Assembly: GCA_947456315.1 (NCBI GenBank)
Contig: CANGRU010000104.1
Span: 1-6,440 of the forward strand
Source of the DNA: Beijerinckiaceae bacterium
Lineage (GTDB): Bacteria > Pseudomonadota > Alphaproteobacteria > Rhizobiales > Beijerinckiaceae
Length of the DNA: 6,440 nucleotides
Direction of reading: 5' to 3'
The notes below the pieces were generated by a model, which saw only the letters and a program-made list of their open reading frames with translations, was not told where the DNA came from and ran no database searches. Position 1 is the stretch's first letter; the number at the start of each line of letters is the position of its first letter. Of this stretch, positions 1 through 6,440 are shown in pieces. A program made the translations under genes and the position numbers.

Positions 1-30
1 GAGACCCTGAGGGGGCCTGCGGATCTTCTT

Positions 31-71
31 TGTTGCGCCGCGCAACAGCTACCCCATCCGGGGGAGCTGTT
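31..71. other. Two mutually exclusive hairpins downstream of gltX
   Basis: Seen: a 7-bp perfect stem TGTTGCG (31-37) / CGCAACA (41-47) with a 3-nt loop. It overlaps a second stem AACAGCT (44-50) / AGCTGTT (65-71), which continues inward as CCCC (52-55) / GGGG (61-64) after one bulged A. The hairpins share bases 44-47, so they cannot form together. Neither is followed by a T run on either strand. No ORF with recognisable content lies in 1-124. Inference: in related genomes the next gene beyond gltX is often gltA on the same strand, so this could be the leader of that gene, but nothing in the window confirms it. Confidence 0.35.
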
Positions 72-81
72 CAAGGCAGGA

Positions 82-117
82 AAAAGGCAAGCATAGCCCA
101 TGCCGACCCTGCCTTTT
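82..117 (-). terminator. Probable intrinsic terminator of gltX
   Basis: Read on the minus strand, 8 nt after the gltX stop codon, AAAAGGCA (117-110) pairs with TGCCTTTT (89-82). An inner 4-bp stem GCAT/ATGC (103-100 with 94-91) encloses a 5-nt loop. The distal arm runs straight into a T5 stretch (85-81). An A-rich arm, a hairpin and a T run just past a stop codon suggest a Rho-independent terminator. The stem is interrupted, and an alternative pairing exists (73-80 with 108-115), so this is moderate evidence only. Confidence 0.4.
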
Positions 118-124
118 CAGCAGC

Positions 125-1561
125 TTACGTTGCGGCTTGGTCGCGCAATCGGCTTAAACTTTCGTCGCGGCCCAAGACTTCCAGGACGTCAAAAATCCCA
201 GGTGACGTGCCACGCCCTGTCAGCGCAGCGCGCAGGGGCTGGGCTACGGTGCCCAGTTTGGCATCCGTTTCCTCGGCATAGGCCCGTACAGCTGCCTCTG
301 CCTCGGCCGCTGACCAATGGGTCAGAGCCTCAAGGCGGGCAATGAGGGCTGGCAAATGCTCGCGGCCTTTGCTCAGAATGTCTTGGGCCTTGGCGTCCAT
401 TTCCAGCGGGCGCGCCGCATGCAGGAACTTGGCACCATCGGCCAATTCCACCAGCGTTTTGGCGCGTTCTTTGAGGCCCGGCATAGCTTTTTCCAGCTTG
501 GCACGCATGGATGCGTCGAGCTTGGACAGCAGGTCCTCGCCACCGGGCAAATAGGGCAAAGTCTCGATCAGGATTTGTGTCAGCTCGCTATCAGGCGTGG
601 CGCGCATGTAGTGGCCGTTCATATTTTCGAGTTTCACAAGATCAAAGCGAGCGGCCGAGCGGCCGACCTGAGCCAGATCAAAAGCCTCGATCATTTCATC
701 TGTGGTGAAAAATTCGCGGTCGCCCTGCGACCAGCCCAGACGCACGAGATAATTGCGCAGAGCCGCCGGCAGGAAGCCCAAAGCGCGATATTGCTCGACT
801 CCCAAGGCGCCATGGCGTTTGGACAATTTCGCGCCATCCTGCCCATGAATGAGCGGAATATGCGCCATGATAGGCACGCTCCAACCCAGCGCTTCGTAGA
901 TTTGCTTCTGGCGTGCGGCATTGGTGAGATGGTCATCACCGCGAATAATATTGGTGACGCCCATATCGTGATCATCGACCACGACCGCGAGCATATAGGT
1001 CGGCGTGCCATCGGAGCGCAGCAGCACGAGATCGTCGAGATCCTTGTTGGGGAAGGTGACGCGACCCTGCACTTTGTCATCGATGATGGTTTCGCCTTCT
1101 TTGGGCGCCTTCAGGCGCACCACAGCCTTGCGGCCTTCGGCAATGGCGTCTTGCTCAGCCTGCGTGCCACCCAGATCGCGCCAGCGCCCGTCATAGCGTG
1201 GCGGACGGCCTTCCTTGCGCGCCAATTCGCGCATTTCGGTCAGCTCGTCGGCGGTTGCGTAGCATTTATAAGCCAGCCCTTTGGCGAGCAGTTCGTGGGC
1301 AACTTCCGCATGCCGTTTGGCGCGCGCAAATTGATAGATTGTGTCGCCATCCCATTTCAGACCGAGCCAGTCGAGGCCATCGATAATCGCCTCAATGGCG
1401 GCATCGGTGGAGCGCTCGCGATCCGTGTCTTCGATGCGCAACAACATGGTGCCGCCATTGTGCTTGGCAAAGAGCCAATTGAACAAAGCCGTGCGCGCCC
1501 CGCCAATATGCAGAAAGCCCGTGGGCGAGGGAGCAAAACGCGTGACCACTTTGTCGGACAT
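125..1561 (-). CDS. gltX: Glutamyl-tRNA synthetase (GluRS), class I
   Basis: Attaches glutamate to tRNA in the cytoplasm, using ATP. In alphaproteobacteria lacking GlnRS, a GluRS commonly also mischarges tRNA-Gln for the GatCAB amidotransferase; whether this one does is inference. Seen: 478 residues, normal for the family. The Rossmann fold opens with the HIGH-type motif HIGG (18-21) after FAPSPTG. RIEDTDR is at 42-48, DGTPTYM at 184-190, IRGDDHLTN at 206-214 and the class I KLSKR loop at 245-249; the C-terminal part is the helical anticodon-binding region. Only one Cys (C100) remains where zinc-type GluRS such as E. coli's has a Cys cluster, so zinc binding is unlikely. Start: the ATG at 1561 puts HIGG at the usual distance from the N-terminus. 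The frame stays open to an ATG at 1726, but those 55 residues look non-native and would overlap comEC. No clear Shine-Dalgarno is visible. Many alphaproteobacteria carry two gltX paralogues; which one this is cannot be told. Confidence 0.97.
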   Translation of the reverse strand: MSDKVVTRFAPSPTGFLHIGGARTALFNWLFAKHNGGTMLLRIEDTDRERSTDAAIEAIIDGLDWLGLKWDGDTIYQFARAKRHAEVAHELLAKGLAYKCYATADELTEMRELARKEGRPPRYDGRWRDLGGTQAEQDAIAEGRKAVVRLKAPKEGETIIDDKVQGRVTFPNKDLDDLVLLRSDGTPTYMLAVVVDDHDMGVTNIIRGDDHLTNAARQKQIYEALGWSVPIMAHIPLIHGQDGAKLSKRHGALGVEQYRALGFLPAALRNYLVRLGWSQGDREFFTTDEMIEAFDLAQVGRSAARFDLVKLENMNGHYMRATPDSELTQILIETLPYLPGGEDLLSKLDASMRAKLEKAMPGLKERAKTLVELADGAKFLHAARPLEMDAKAQDILSKGREHLPALIARLEALTHWSAAEAEAAVRAYAEETDAKLGTVAQPLRAALTGRGTSPGIFDVLEVLGRDESLSRLRDQAAT

Positions 1562-1682
1562 GAAGGCACTCGATGTTTTTTGGAATGGAAGTGATTGGGC
1601 GCCCGTGTAGCATAGGCGCGCCGATGGGGGGAGGCTTTTCGCTTTCTGATTGCCCCTGTCAGGCTTGATTTGAGTTGTTTTT
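1562..1682. promoter_or_regulatory. Divergent intergenic region between gltX and comEC
   Basis: These 121 bp separate the two divergent start codons, so at least the gltX promoter must lie here or inside the start of comEC. On the minus strand a TATGCT hexamer (1614-1609) could be a gltX -10 element, about 47 bp before the start, but no good -35 sits 16-18 bp upstream of it. For comEC I see no convincing -35/-10 pair and no Shine-Dalgarno; only a weak TTGAG lies before the ATG. No SOS box of the GTTC-N7-GTTC type was found here. Confidence 0.35.
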
Positions 1683-3932
1683 ATGACGGGTTCGCTCAGC
1701 AAATCAGGGGCAGGGGTCTCCGGCACAGGTCTTTGGGGCCTGACGGCTGGCCCGCGGCCATCTTTTACACTGACGGGACTATGGGCATGGCTGGCCCGTC
1801 AATTCGCGCAGGAAGACCGCGAGCGGCGCTATTTCCTCTGGCTGCCTGTGGGGGCGCTCACGGGCATATTGGCCTTTTTTGGCGCCGCGCGAGAGCCGGC
1901 CCTATGGGCGCCAGCGCTCGGATTGGCGCTTTGCGGGTTTGTCGCCTGGGTCGCTCACTGGCGCGGCGCGCGGGTGACGTCGGCGGTCTTTTGCCTCTTC
2001 TCCTTTGTCATGGCCGGATATCTGGCGGCCACCTTGCGCACGCAATCTGTCGGCGCACCGATTTTGGCTGGCATGAAGGTCACCAAAGTTACCGCACTGA
2101 TCGTAAGCGTGGACGAGCGGGCCAATGGCGGCGGGCGGTTACTGTTGCGCGTGGTGGATATGGAGGCCGTCGCGCAAGACGCGCGTCCCGCACGCCTGCG
2201 TGTCACCTTGCGCACGCTGGGTGGATTGCAAGCCGGACAAACCATTCGTGCCACCATGCGTTTGATGCCACCGGCTGAAGCGGCTGAGCCCGGCGGTTAT
2301 GATTTTGCACGCGAAGCTTATTTCCAAAGTATCGGGGCTGTGGGCAGCATTGCCTCGCGTGTTGAAACGCTTCTCCCTGTGACTTTGAGCTGGGCGGATT
2401 GGTTTGGTGTCAATGTGGATCGTGCGCGCAATGATCTGACACGGCGCATTGCCTCGACCATCGGCGGTGATGATGGCGCTGTGGCGGCGGCTCTTGTCAC
2501 GGGAAAACGCGGGCTCATCAGTGAAGATGCCAATGAGGCTTTACGCGGGGCTGGCATTTATCACGTCGTGTCGATTTCAGGTCTGCATATGGTGCTGGCC
2601 GCAGGCCTGTTCATGTGGAGTTTGCGGGCGTTTCTGGCTTTGTTTCCAGCCGTTGCGCTGACTTGGCCGGTCAAGAAAATATCAGCTGCTTTTGCGATGC
2701 TCGGCGCCACGGCCTATTGCATTTTTGCGGGCTCGGAAGTTGCCACCGAGCGCTCTCTCATCATGATTTTGGTGATGCTGGGGGCAGTTCTTTTTGATCG
2801 CCCTGCTTTGTCGATGCGCAATCTGGCGGTCGCCGCGCTGATTGTCATGGCGCGTGAACCCGAAAGCGTGATGGGGCCCAGTTTCCAAATGTCCTTTGCT
2901 GCTGTGGCCGCCATGGTCGCGCTGTTCGAACGCGGACCGCAAGATGAAACGCAGGAGAAGGATTTCGCATTTGCGTCACGCATGATGCGTGCGCTTGGCG
3001 TGATGTTGCTGACAACGGCTGTTGCGGGTTTGGCCACGGGGGCTTTTGCCTCGTTTCATTTTCACCGCATCAATCCTTATTCGATGATCGGCAATGCGCT
3101 GACGTTGCCGCTTGTTGAATTCATCGTCATGCCCGCGGCTTTGATCGGTGTCGTGCTGGGCCCTTTCGGCTGGGATGCCTGGGTGTGGACCATTATGGGC
3201 TGGGGCATATCGGGCATGATGGAGGTGTCACGTATGGTCGCGGCGCTGTCAGGCTCGACGTTGCACCAGACGGGCTTCGGCTTGCCAGCCTTGCTGCTGA
3301 TCACTTTCGGGATTCTCTGGAGCTGCCTGTGGCGCAGCCAGATCCGTTATGCCGGATGTGTGATTTTGGCGCTTGGATGCGCTGTCGCCTCGTTGGATCG
3401 CCCGCCTGATCTGTTGGTTGATCCACGCGGGCGCAGTCTGGCTATGCGAGGTTTTGACGGACGATTGCAGGTACTGCACGGCAAGGGCAATGATTTTGCC
3501 GTGTCGCAATGGCTGTTGGGCGACGGCGACAAAAGGAAACCCGATGATGTGTCACTGGTTTCAAAAGTGGGATGCGATCTGTCCGGCTGTATCGCCACCT
3601 GGGTGGATGGTCGCACAATCGCGCTCGTGCTGGAGCCGCAAGCCTTGGGAGAAGATTGCGCGCGTGCGGATGTGGTGATCACACGGCTATATGTCGGAGC
3701 GCGCTGCAAGGGCCCCGAACTGGTGCTGGACGGCGCGCATTTTGCGGCCTACGGCGCCACAGCCATCAGCCTGCGTGCGGACGGGACTTGGGTGATGCGC
3801 GTCTCGCGCCCTGAGGGCACGCAACGGGCTTGGTATCCGGCACGCCAGATGCGTTTTGCGCGTGTGCCGGTTGCTGCGGGTGGGGATGTTTTGGATGAGG
3901 AGACGGACCCGCGCAGTTTTTCGGCTGAGTAA
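1683..3932 (+). CDS. comEC: ComEC/Rec2-family DNA uptake channel protein
   Basis: Inner-membrane protein of the ComEC/Rec2 family, which carries single-stranded DNA into the cytoplasm during natural transformation. Seen: 749 residues. Hydrophobic N-terminal segments at about 51-67, 75-92 and 100-116 are followed by a soluble DUF4131-like part (about 130-235) with [13 protein letters not shown] at 202-214. The Competence-domain core (about 255-550) has LVTGKRG (271-277), the hallmark SISGLHM (297-303), [11 protein letters not shown] (398-408) and [17 protein letters not shown] (464-480), with many transmembrane helices. The C-terminal part (about 575-720) has paired cysteines (C631, C636, C659, C675) but no HxHxDH metallo-beta-lactamase motif, as is usual for alphaproteobacterial members. 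The ATG at 1683 is the only ATG before the conserved region; a GTG or TTG start slightly downstream cannot be excluded because no Shine-Dalgarno is visible. It is divergent from gltX and convergent with lexA. Presence of the gene does not prove the host is transformable. Confidence 0.94.
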   Translation: MTGSLSKSGAGVSGTGLWGLTAGPRPSFTLTGLWAWLARQFAQEDRERRYFLWLPVGALTGILAFFGAAREPALWAPALGLALCGFVAWVAHWRGARVTSAVFCLFSFVMAGYLAATLRTQSVGAPILAGMKVTKVTALIVSVDERANGGGRLLLRVVDMEAVAQDARPARLRVTLRTLGGLQAGQTIRATMRLMPPAEAAEPGGYDFAREAYFQSIGAVGSIASRVETLLPVTLSWADWFGVNVDRARNDLTRRIASTIGGDDGAVAAALVTGKRGLISEDANEALRGAGIYHVVSISGLHMVLAAGLFMWSLRAFLALFPAVALTWPVKKISAAFAMLGATAYCIFAGSEVATERSLIMILVMLGAVLFDRPALSMRNLAVAALIVMAREPESVMGPSFQMSFAAVAAMVALFERGPQDETQEKDFAFASRMMRALGVMLLTTAVAGLATGAFASFHFHRINPYSMIGNALTLPLVEFIVMPAALIGVVLGPFGWDAWVWTIMGWGISGMMEVSRMVAALSGSTLHQTGFGLPALLLITFGILWSCLWRSQIRYAGCVILALGCAVASLDRPPDLLVDPRGRSLAMRGFDGRLQVLHGKGNDFAVSQWLLGDGDKRKPDDVSLVSKVGCDLSGCIATWVDGRTIALVLEPQALGEDCARADVVITRLYVGARCKGPELVLDGAHFAAYGATAISLRADGTWVMRVSRPEGTQRAWYPARQMRFARVPVAAGGDVLDEETDPRSFSAE

Positions 3933-3938
3933 GACGTT

Positions 3939-3952
3939 GTCATTGCGAGCGA
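3939..3952 (+). repeat. Possible fragment of a dispersed TCATTGCGAGC repeat
   Basis: Seven bases after the comEC stop lies GTCATTGCGAGCGA. From memory, it matches the beginning of a short palindromic repeat frequent between genes of many alphaproteobacteria. Only this end is present: the sequence changes to a GA-rich stretch and then to a different GC-rich repeat. The match is short and could be chance; a genome-wide count would decide. Confidence 0.3.
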
Positions 3953-3967
3953 GGGGGAAGTTTCTAT

Positions 3968-3988
3968 CCCTCCCCCTTGAGGGGAGGG
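3968..3988. repeat. Left palindrome of the repeat pair
   Basis: CCCTCCCC (3968-3975) pairs perfectly with GGGGAGGG (3981-3988) across a 5-nt loop, CTTGA. It starts 35 bp after the comEC stop. There is no T run behind it, so it is not a classical intrinsic terminator for comEC. Confidence 0.75.
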
Positions 3989-3991
3989 CGA

Positions 3992-4010
3992 CTCGCTGCA
4001 AAGCAGCGAG
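3992..4010. repeat. 8-bp hairpin present only in the left repeat copy
   Basis: CTCGCTGC (3992-3999) pairs perfectly with GCAGCGAG (4003-4010) across an AAA triloop. It lies between blocks A and B of the left copy and is missing from the right copy. This indicates either an insertion in the left copy or a deletion in the right one. No T run follows it. Confidence 0.75.
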
Positions 4011-4087
4011 CGGGGTGGGGGTCGCGTGATCTATGGACGTGGGACATGCGTGAAGACACCATCATTAAAAAATGCGCGACCCCCACC

Positions 4088-4120
4088 CCTAGCCCCTCCC
4101 CTCAAGGGGGAGGGGCTAGG
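4088..4120. repeat. Right palindrome, 14-bp perfect stem, possible lexA transcript end
   Basis: CCTAGCCCCTCCCC (4088-4101) pairs perfectly with GGGGAGGGGCTAGG (4107-4120) across a 5-nt loop. It lies 62 bp beyond the lexA stop on the minus strand. On that strand a T6 run (4072-4067 region) follows only after about 15 nt, so it could stall polymerase or protect a 3' end but is not a textbook terminator. The flanking CCTAG/CTAGG pairs are absent from the left copy. Confidence 0.7.
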
Positions 4121-4182
4121 CGTCTGGCATGCACAACATTCTTCGAAATGATGAAGTTGCAATACGAATGAAAAGGCTGCGC

Positions 4183-4884
4183 CTAGTATTTGCGGATCAA
4201 ACTCACCAGCTTGCCCTGAATGCGCACGCGGTCTGGCCCGAAAATGCGCGTCTCATAGGCCGGATTGGCGGCTTCCAGGGCAATGGAGCCACCCTTTTTG
4301 CGCAGGCGCTTCAAAGTGGCTTCCTCATCGTCGATCAGAGCCACAACAATATCGCCCGTCTCGGCAGTGTCCTGCTTGCGGATGATCACAGTGTCATCAT
4401 CCAGAATGCCGGCTTCGATCATCGAGTCACCGCGCACTTCCAAGGCGAAATGCTCGCCCATTCCCAAAAACTCCGGCGGCATGGGAATGGAATGCGATGC
4501 ACTCTGGATGGCCGAGATCGGCGTGCCGGCCGCGATGCGACCCATGACCGGAATCTGAAAAGAATCGAACGTCTCGTCCATGCGCAGGGCGGGCATTTTG
4601 GGTGCGCGGGAGAGATCGCCCTCGATGACCGAGGGGTTGAACTTGCCGGGGCGGGGAGAGGGCGAGGCGCTCTCGGGCATGCGCAGCACTTCCAGCGCGC
4701 GCGCACGGTTGGGCAGGCGGCGGATAAAGCCACGCTCCTCAAGCGCCATGATGAGCCGATGGATGCCCGATTTCGAGGCCAGATCCAGCGCATCCTTCAT
4801 TTCGTCGAAGGACGGGGGAACGCCGGTCTCCTTGAGCCGCTCATTGATGAAACGCAGGAGCTCGCTCTGCTTTTTGGTCAGCAT
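4183..4884 (-). CDS. lexA: LexA SOS repressor, self-cleaving (peptidase S24)
   Basis: Represses DNA-damage (SOS) genes; activated RecA stimulates its self-cleavage and releases the regulon. Seen: 233 residues, normal for the alphaproteobacterial form. An N-terminal winged helix-turn-helix covers about 1-68, opening [13 protein letters not shown] and including [11 protein letters not shown] and the recognition-helix region [19 protein letters not shown] linker of about 70-105 is rich in Pro and Ser. The C-terminal S24 domain has the cleavage bond Ala119-Gly120 in GRIAAGTPI, catalytic Ser154 in RGDSM and catalytic Lys192 in EATLKRL, so the protein should be fully functional. The ATG at 4884 is preceded by GGGGA (4897-4893) at 8 nt spacing. 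It lies downstream of moaC-moeA on the same strand, 139 bp after the moeA stop, with its own likely promoter and SOS boxes, so autoregulation is expected. Confidence 0.98.
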   Translation of the reverse strand: MLTKKQSELLRFINERLKETGVPPSFDEMKDALDLASKSGIHRLIMALEERGFIRRLPNRARALEVLRMPESASPSPRPGKFNPSVIEGDLSRAPKMPALRMDETFDSFQIPVMGRIAAGTPISAIQSASHSIPMPPEFLGMGEHFALEVRGDSMIEAGILDDDTVIIRKQDTAETGDIVVALIDDEEATLKRLRKKGGSIALEAANPAYETRIFGPDRVRIQGKLVSLIRKY

Positions 4885-4971
4885 GGGTTTGGTCCCCGAA
4901 ATTTTGGGCGTTCAGCCGATCCCGCCAAGGGGCACCTGAACGCAGGCACCTCATGACTAGCGGAATCGGTT

Positions 4972-4986
4972 AAACAAAGCGTGAAC
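4972..4986 (-). promoter_or_regulatory. Candidate SOS (LexA) box 1, GTTC-N7-GTTT
   Basis: On the lexA strand this reads GTTCACGCTTTGTTT, one mismatch from the alphaproteobacterial LexA operator GTTC-N7-GTTC. It lies immediately downstream of the proposed lexA -10 hexamer, around the expected transcription start, where bound repressor would block initiation. The site is 88 bp before the lexA start codon. Confidence 0.6.
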
Positions 4987-5016
4987 AAATTAGCATGTTT
5001 TGCTTTTGTTCCGCAA
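4987..5016 (-). promoter_or_regulatory. Probable lexA promoter
   Basis: On the minus strand TTGCGG (5016-5011) is a reasonable -35 and TAATTT (4992-4987) a reasonable -10, spaced by 18 bp. The -35 lies just after the moeA stop. Initiation a few bases past the -10 would give a leader of roughly 95 nt before the lexA ATG. One SOS-like box sits in the spacer and one just downstream of the -10, which supports this placement. No transcription data are available. Confidence 0.5.
4997..5011 (+). promoter_or_regulatory. Candidate SOS (LexA) box 2, GTTT-N7-GTTC
   Basis: The plus strand reads GTTTTGCTTTTGTTC, one mismatch from GTTC-N7-GTTC. It occupies the spacer between the proposed -35 and -10 of lexA. 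It is in inverted orientation to box 1, with 10 bp between the boxes and 25 bp from centre to centre. Confidence 0.6.
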
Positions 5017-5024
5017 GGGGGACG

Positions 5025-6245
5025 TTAGACCCGCAGCATCCGGCACATGTCGCCTGCCTTGGCAGCGGGGGCATTGGCTTCGCGCACGATCAGGCATTGG
5101 GCCTCTGACAGGATGCGCAGCATGGAGGAATCCTGACGCGAGAAGCTCTCGACCAGCGGGTGGCCGTCCTTCGTGCCCGTGATGCGGGCGCGCAGGTAAT
5201 CTTGGCGGCTGTCATTCTCGGGCAGATCGCCCGCCAGCACTGCGACTTCTGTGCGGTCCTCGCCAGCCAGCGGGTCACCCGAGAGCGCGCGCACCAGCGG
5301 TACCAGAAACAGCAGGCCGCAGACAATGGCCGAGACGGGATTGCCGGGCAGGCCGAGAATGCGCATATCGCCGATTTGCCCGTGCATCAGCGGTTTGCCC
5401 GGACGCATGGCGATGCGCCAGAAGCCGAGCTCCATGCCTTCACGCGCGAGCGCTGTCTGCACAAGATCATGATCGCCGACCGATGCGCCGCCGAGTGTGA
5501 CGAGCACATCGGCACCATGCGCACGCGCGGCGCGGATGGCGGCTTCAATGGCTGAAAAATTATCGCCTGCAATGCCCAGATCGATCACGTCAGCGCCGGC
5601 ATTTTCGGCATAAGCGCGCACAGCAAATGTGTTGGAGGCGACAATCTGATCAGGCCCGATTTCTTCGCCCGGACGCACGAGCTCGTCACCTGTGGCGAGC
5701 AGCGCCACACGCGGGCGGCGGGTCACCGGCAAGGCTGGATGATTCATCGCAGCCGCCAGAGCAAGTTCTGCGGGGCCAAGTCTCTGGCCTTTTTTCAGCA
5801 GCACATCACCGGTTGAAAAATCGAGCCCCGCACGGCGCACGTAGCGGCCGAGCGTTTCAGGCTCAAGCGCTGTGACCAGCTCGCCATCGCTTGTCGTGTT
5901 TTCCTGAATGAGGATTGTGTCGGCACCCTCTGGCACGGGAGCGCCTGTGAAAATGCGCACCGCTTCGCCTTCTTGCAGTTTCCCTTGAAAGCGGCGGCCT
6001 GCCGCACTCTCGCCAATCACGTTTAAGGTGGCGGGGGTATTTGCAATGTCGGCAGCGCGTACGGCATATCCATCCATCGCGGATGCCGGAAAGGGCGGTT
6101 GTGTGCGCAGCGCTGACACATCCTGCGCCAAAGTGCGGCCACGACATTGGGCAAGCGGCACATGTTCTTGTGGCAAAGGTTCGCGCGCACTTTGCAGGAC
6201 GCGCGTTAGCGCATCAGCAACAGGGAGCAGCGGCGCGCGGCTCAC
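5025..6245 (-). CDS. moeA: Molybdopterin molybdotransferase MoeA
   Basis: Inserts molybdate into adenylylated molybdopterin, the last common step of molybdenum cofactor synthesis, in the cytoplasm. Seen: 406 residues, typical length. [13 protein letters not shown] (50-62), [11 protein letters not shown] (100-110), TGDEL (185-189), GGASVGDHD (252-260), MRPGKP (280-285) and [10 protein letters not shown] (298-307) are intact. The metal- and substrate-site residues described for E. coli MoeA fall at nearly the same numbers (D58, T100, E188, D228, D260), so an active enzyme is expected. Domain IV follows from about residue 330. The start is GTG at 6245; its GTGA overlaps the moaC TGA stop by 4 bp, which fits translational coupling, and the Shine-Dalgarno is weak. 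It is the second gene of a Moco operon, with lexA next downstream. Whether it handles Mo only or also W cannot be seen. Confidence 0.97.
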   Translation of the reverse strand: MSRAPLLPVADALTRVLQSAREPLPQEHVPLAQCRGRTLAQDVSALRTQPPFPASAMDGYAVRAADIANTPATLNVIGESAAGRRFQGKLQEGEAVRIFTGAPVPEGADTILIQENTTSDGELVTALEPETLGRYVRRAGLDFSTGDVLLKKGQRLGPAELALAAAMNHPALPVTRRPRVALLATGDELVRPGEEIGPDQIVASNTFAVRAYAENAGADVIDLGIAGDNFSAIEAAIRAARAHGADVLVTLGGASVGDHDLVQTALAREGMELGFWRIAMRPGKPLMHGQIGDMRILGLPGNPVSAIVCGLLFLVPLVRALSGDPLAGEDRTEVAVLAGDLPENDSRQDYLRARITGTKDGHPLVESFSRQDSSMLRILSEAQCLIVREANAPAAKAGDMCRMLRV

Positions 6246-6440
6246 GGATGATCCCGATGCCAGTCGCCGGATTTCCCGCCGCGCTTTTCCATCATGCCAA
6301 TGCCTTCAATGGTCATGAAGCGATCCACGGCTTTCAGCATGTCATAGACGGTCAAACAGGCAACACTGACGGCGGTCAAAGCTTCCATTTCGACGCCCGT
6401 CTGGCCACCGACTTTGACTTCCGCACGCACATGAATGCCC
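6242..6440 (-). CDS. moaC: Cyclic pyranopterin monophosphate synthase MoaC (C-terminal part)
   Basis: Converts 3',8-cyclo-7,8-dihydro-GTP, made by MoaA, into cyclic pyranopterin monophosphate in the first stage of molybdenum cofactor synthesis. The window shows only the last 65 residues of a protein normally about 160 long; the frame runs open through the right edge, so the true start is outside. Seen: [15 protein letters not shown], matching the E. coli GVEMEALT region (E112, E114), then VYDMLKAVD, whose Asp and Lys correspond to catalytic D128 and K131 of E. coli MoaC, and the terminal GGKSGDW signature. The stop TGA overlaps the GTG start of moeA. The GTG at 6430 is an internal Val codon, not a start. 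Upstream control, including any Moco riboswitch, lies outside the window. Confidence 0.96.
   Translation of the reverse strand, partial: GIHVRAEVKVGGQTGVEMEALTAVSVACLTVYDMLKAVDRFMTIEGIGMMEKRGGKSGDWHRDHP

Larger units (their letters stand above)
3968..4120. repeat. Inverted pair of GC-rich palindromic repeats (REP-doublet-like)
   Basis: Two copies of one element face each other between the convergent ends of comEC and lexA. Each has block A, the 20-mer CCTCCCCCTTGAGGGGAGGG (3969-3988; inverted at 4094-4113), and block B, the 15-mer GGGGTGGGGGTCGCG (4012-4026; inverted at 4075-4089). Both blocks are identical between copies. Between A and B the left copy has 23 bp containing a hairpin (3989-4011), while the right copy has only 4 bp (4090-4093). 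The copies are separated by a 48-bp centre (4027-4074). This resembles a REP doublet; similar GC-rich elements are scattered in Hyphomicrobiales intergenic DNA (recalled, not searched). It may also hinder read-through from both genes. Confidence 0.8.

Noticed and set aside
317..1594. Open frame of 425 codons on the plus strand, antisense to gltX
   Set aside because: It lies almost wholly opposite the strongly conserved gltX coding sequence, its translation has no recognisable domain and reads as the mirror of gltX codon bias. Long antisense frames are common in GC-rich genes.
1562..1726. N-terminal extension of GltX by 55 residues to the ATG at 1726
   Set aside because: GluRS proteins begin a few residues before the RFAPSPTG motif, which matches the ATG at 1561. 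The extension would overlap the comEC start and has no family resemblance.
3968..4120. CRISPR array or insertion sequence end in the comEC-lexA gap
   Set aside because: There are only two repeat units, in inverted orientation, with no regular spacers, no transposase gene and no target-site duplication that I can see.
4174..4184. AGGC-TGC-GCCT hairpin overlapping the lexA stop, followed by TTTT on the minus strand
   Set aside because: The stem is only 4 bp with a triloop and overlaps the stop codon; too weak to call a terminator.
4129..4956. Open frame of 275 codons on the plus strand across lexA and its promoter
   Set aside because: Antisense shadow of lexA: it has low-complexity His/Arg/Gly-rich content, no family resemblance, and would run through the lexA regulatory region.
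5160..5555. Open frame of 131 codons on the plus strand inside moeA
   Set aside because: Opposite an intact, fully conserved moeA frame; no recognisable protein content or start signal.
6242..6430. A complete 62-residue protein starting at GTG 6430
   Set aside because: The frame stays open to the window edge and the residues match the interior and C-terminus of MoaC, so this is a truncated view of a longer gene, not a small protein.
1..6440. A new defence, secretion or mobile system within the window
   Set aside because: All substantial coding sequence belongs to five well-known housekeeping families with intact motifs, in an order familiar from rhizobial-type genomes; no unexplained gene remains.

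Overview
The window reads as a core-chromosome segment from an alphaproteobacterium, most likely of the Hyphomicrobiales (Rhizobiales). Three things point there. The protein sequences look alphaproteobacterial, notably a LexA of the alphaproteobacterial type and a ComEC without a C-terminal metallo-beta-lactamase domain. The gene order moaC-moeA-lexA / comEC / gltX is familiar to me from rhizobial-type genomes. Short GC-rich palindromic repeats of the kind scattered through such genomes sit between genes. The DNA is GC-rich by eye; I did not count it. Genus cannot be decided from this window.

Layout, left to right. 1-124 lies downstream of gltX and holds a probable gltX terminator plus two mutually exclusive hairpins; no gene is supported there. 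125-1561 (minus) is gltX, glutamyl-tRNA synthetase. 1562-1682 is the divergent intergenic region between gltX and comEC. 1683-3932 (plus) is comEC/rec2, a polytopic DNA-uptake channel protein. 3933-4182 is a 250-bp convergent intergenic region dominated by two inverted copies of a GC-rich palindromic repeat, a REP-doublet-like arrangement. 4183-4884 (minus) is lexA, the SOS repressor. Its upstream region (4885-5024) carries a plausible promoter bracketed by two near-consensus alphaproteobacterial SOS boxes. 5025-6245 (minus) is moeA, molybdopterin molybdotransferase. 6242-6440 (minus) is the C-terminal part of moaC, cut by the window edge; moaC and moeA overlap by 4 bp.

How the genes relate. 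MoaC acts early in molybdenum cofactor synthesis (GTP to cyclic pyranopterin monophosphate) and MoeA acts at the last step (molybdate insertion), so the 4-bp overlap marks a translationally coupled cofactor operon. lexA follows in the same direction but appears to have its own autoregulated promoter. comEC and gltX are neighbours with unrelated jobs (DNA uptake and translation), transcribed divergently.

I see no undescribed multi-gene system here. The most interesting items are small: the paired SOS boxes around the lexA -10 element, the inverted repeat pair between comEC and lexA, and the alternative hairpins downstream of gltX.
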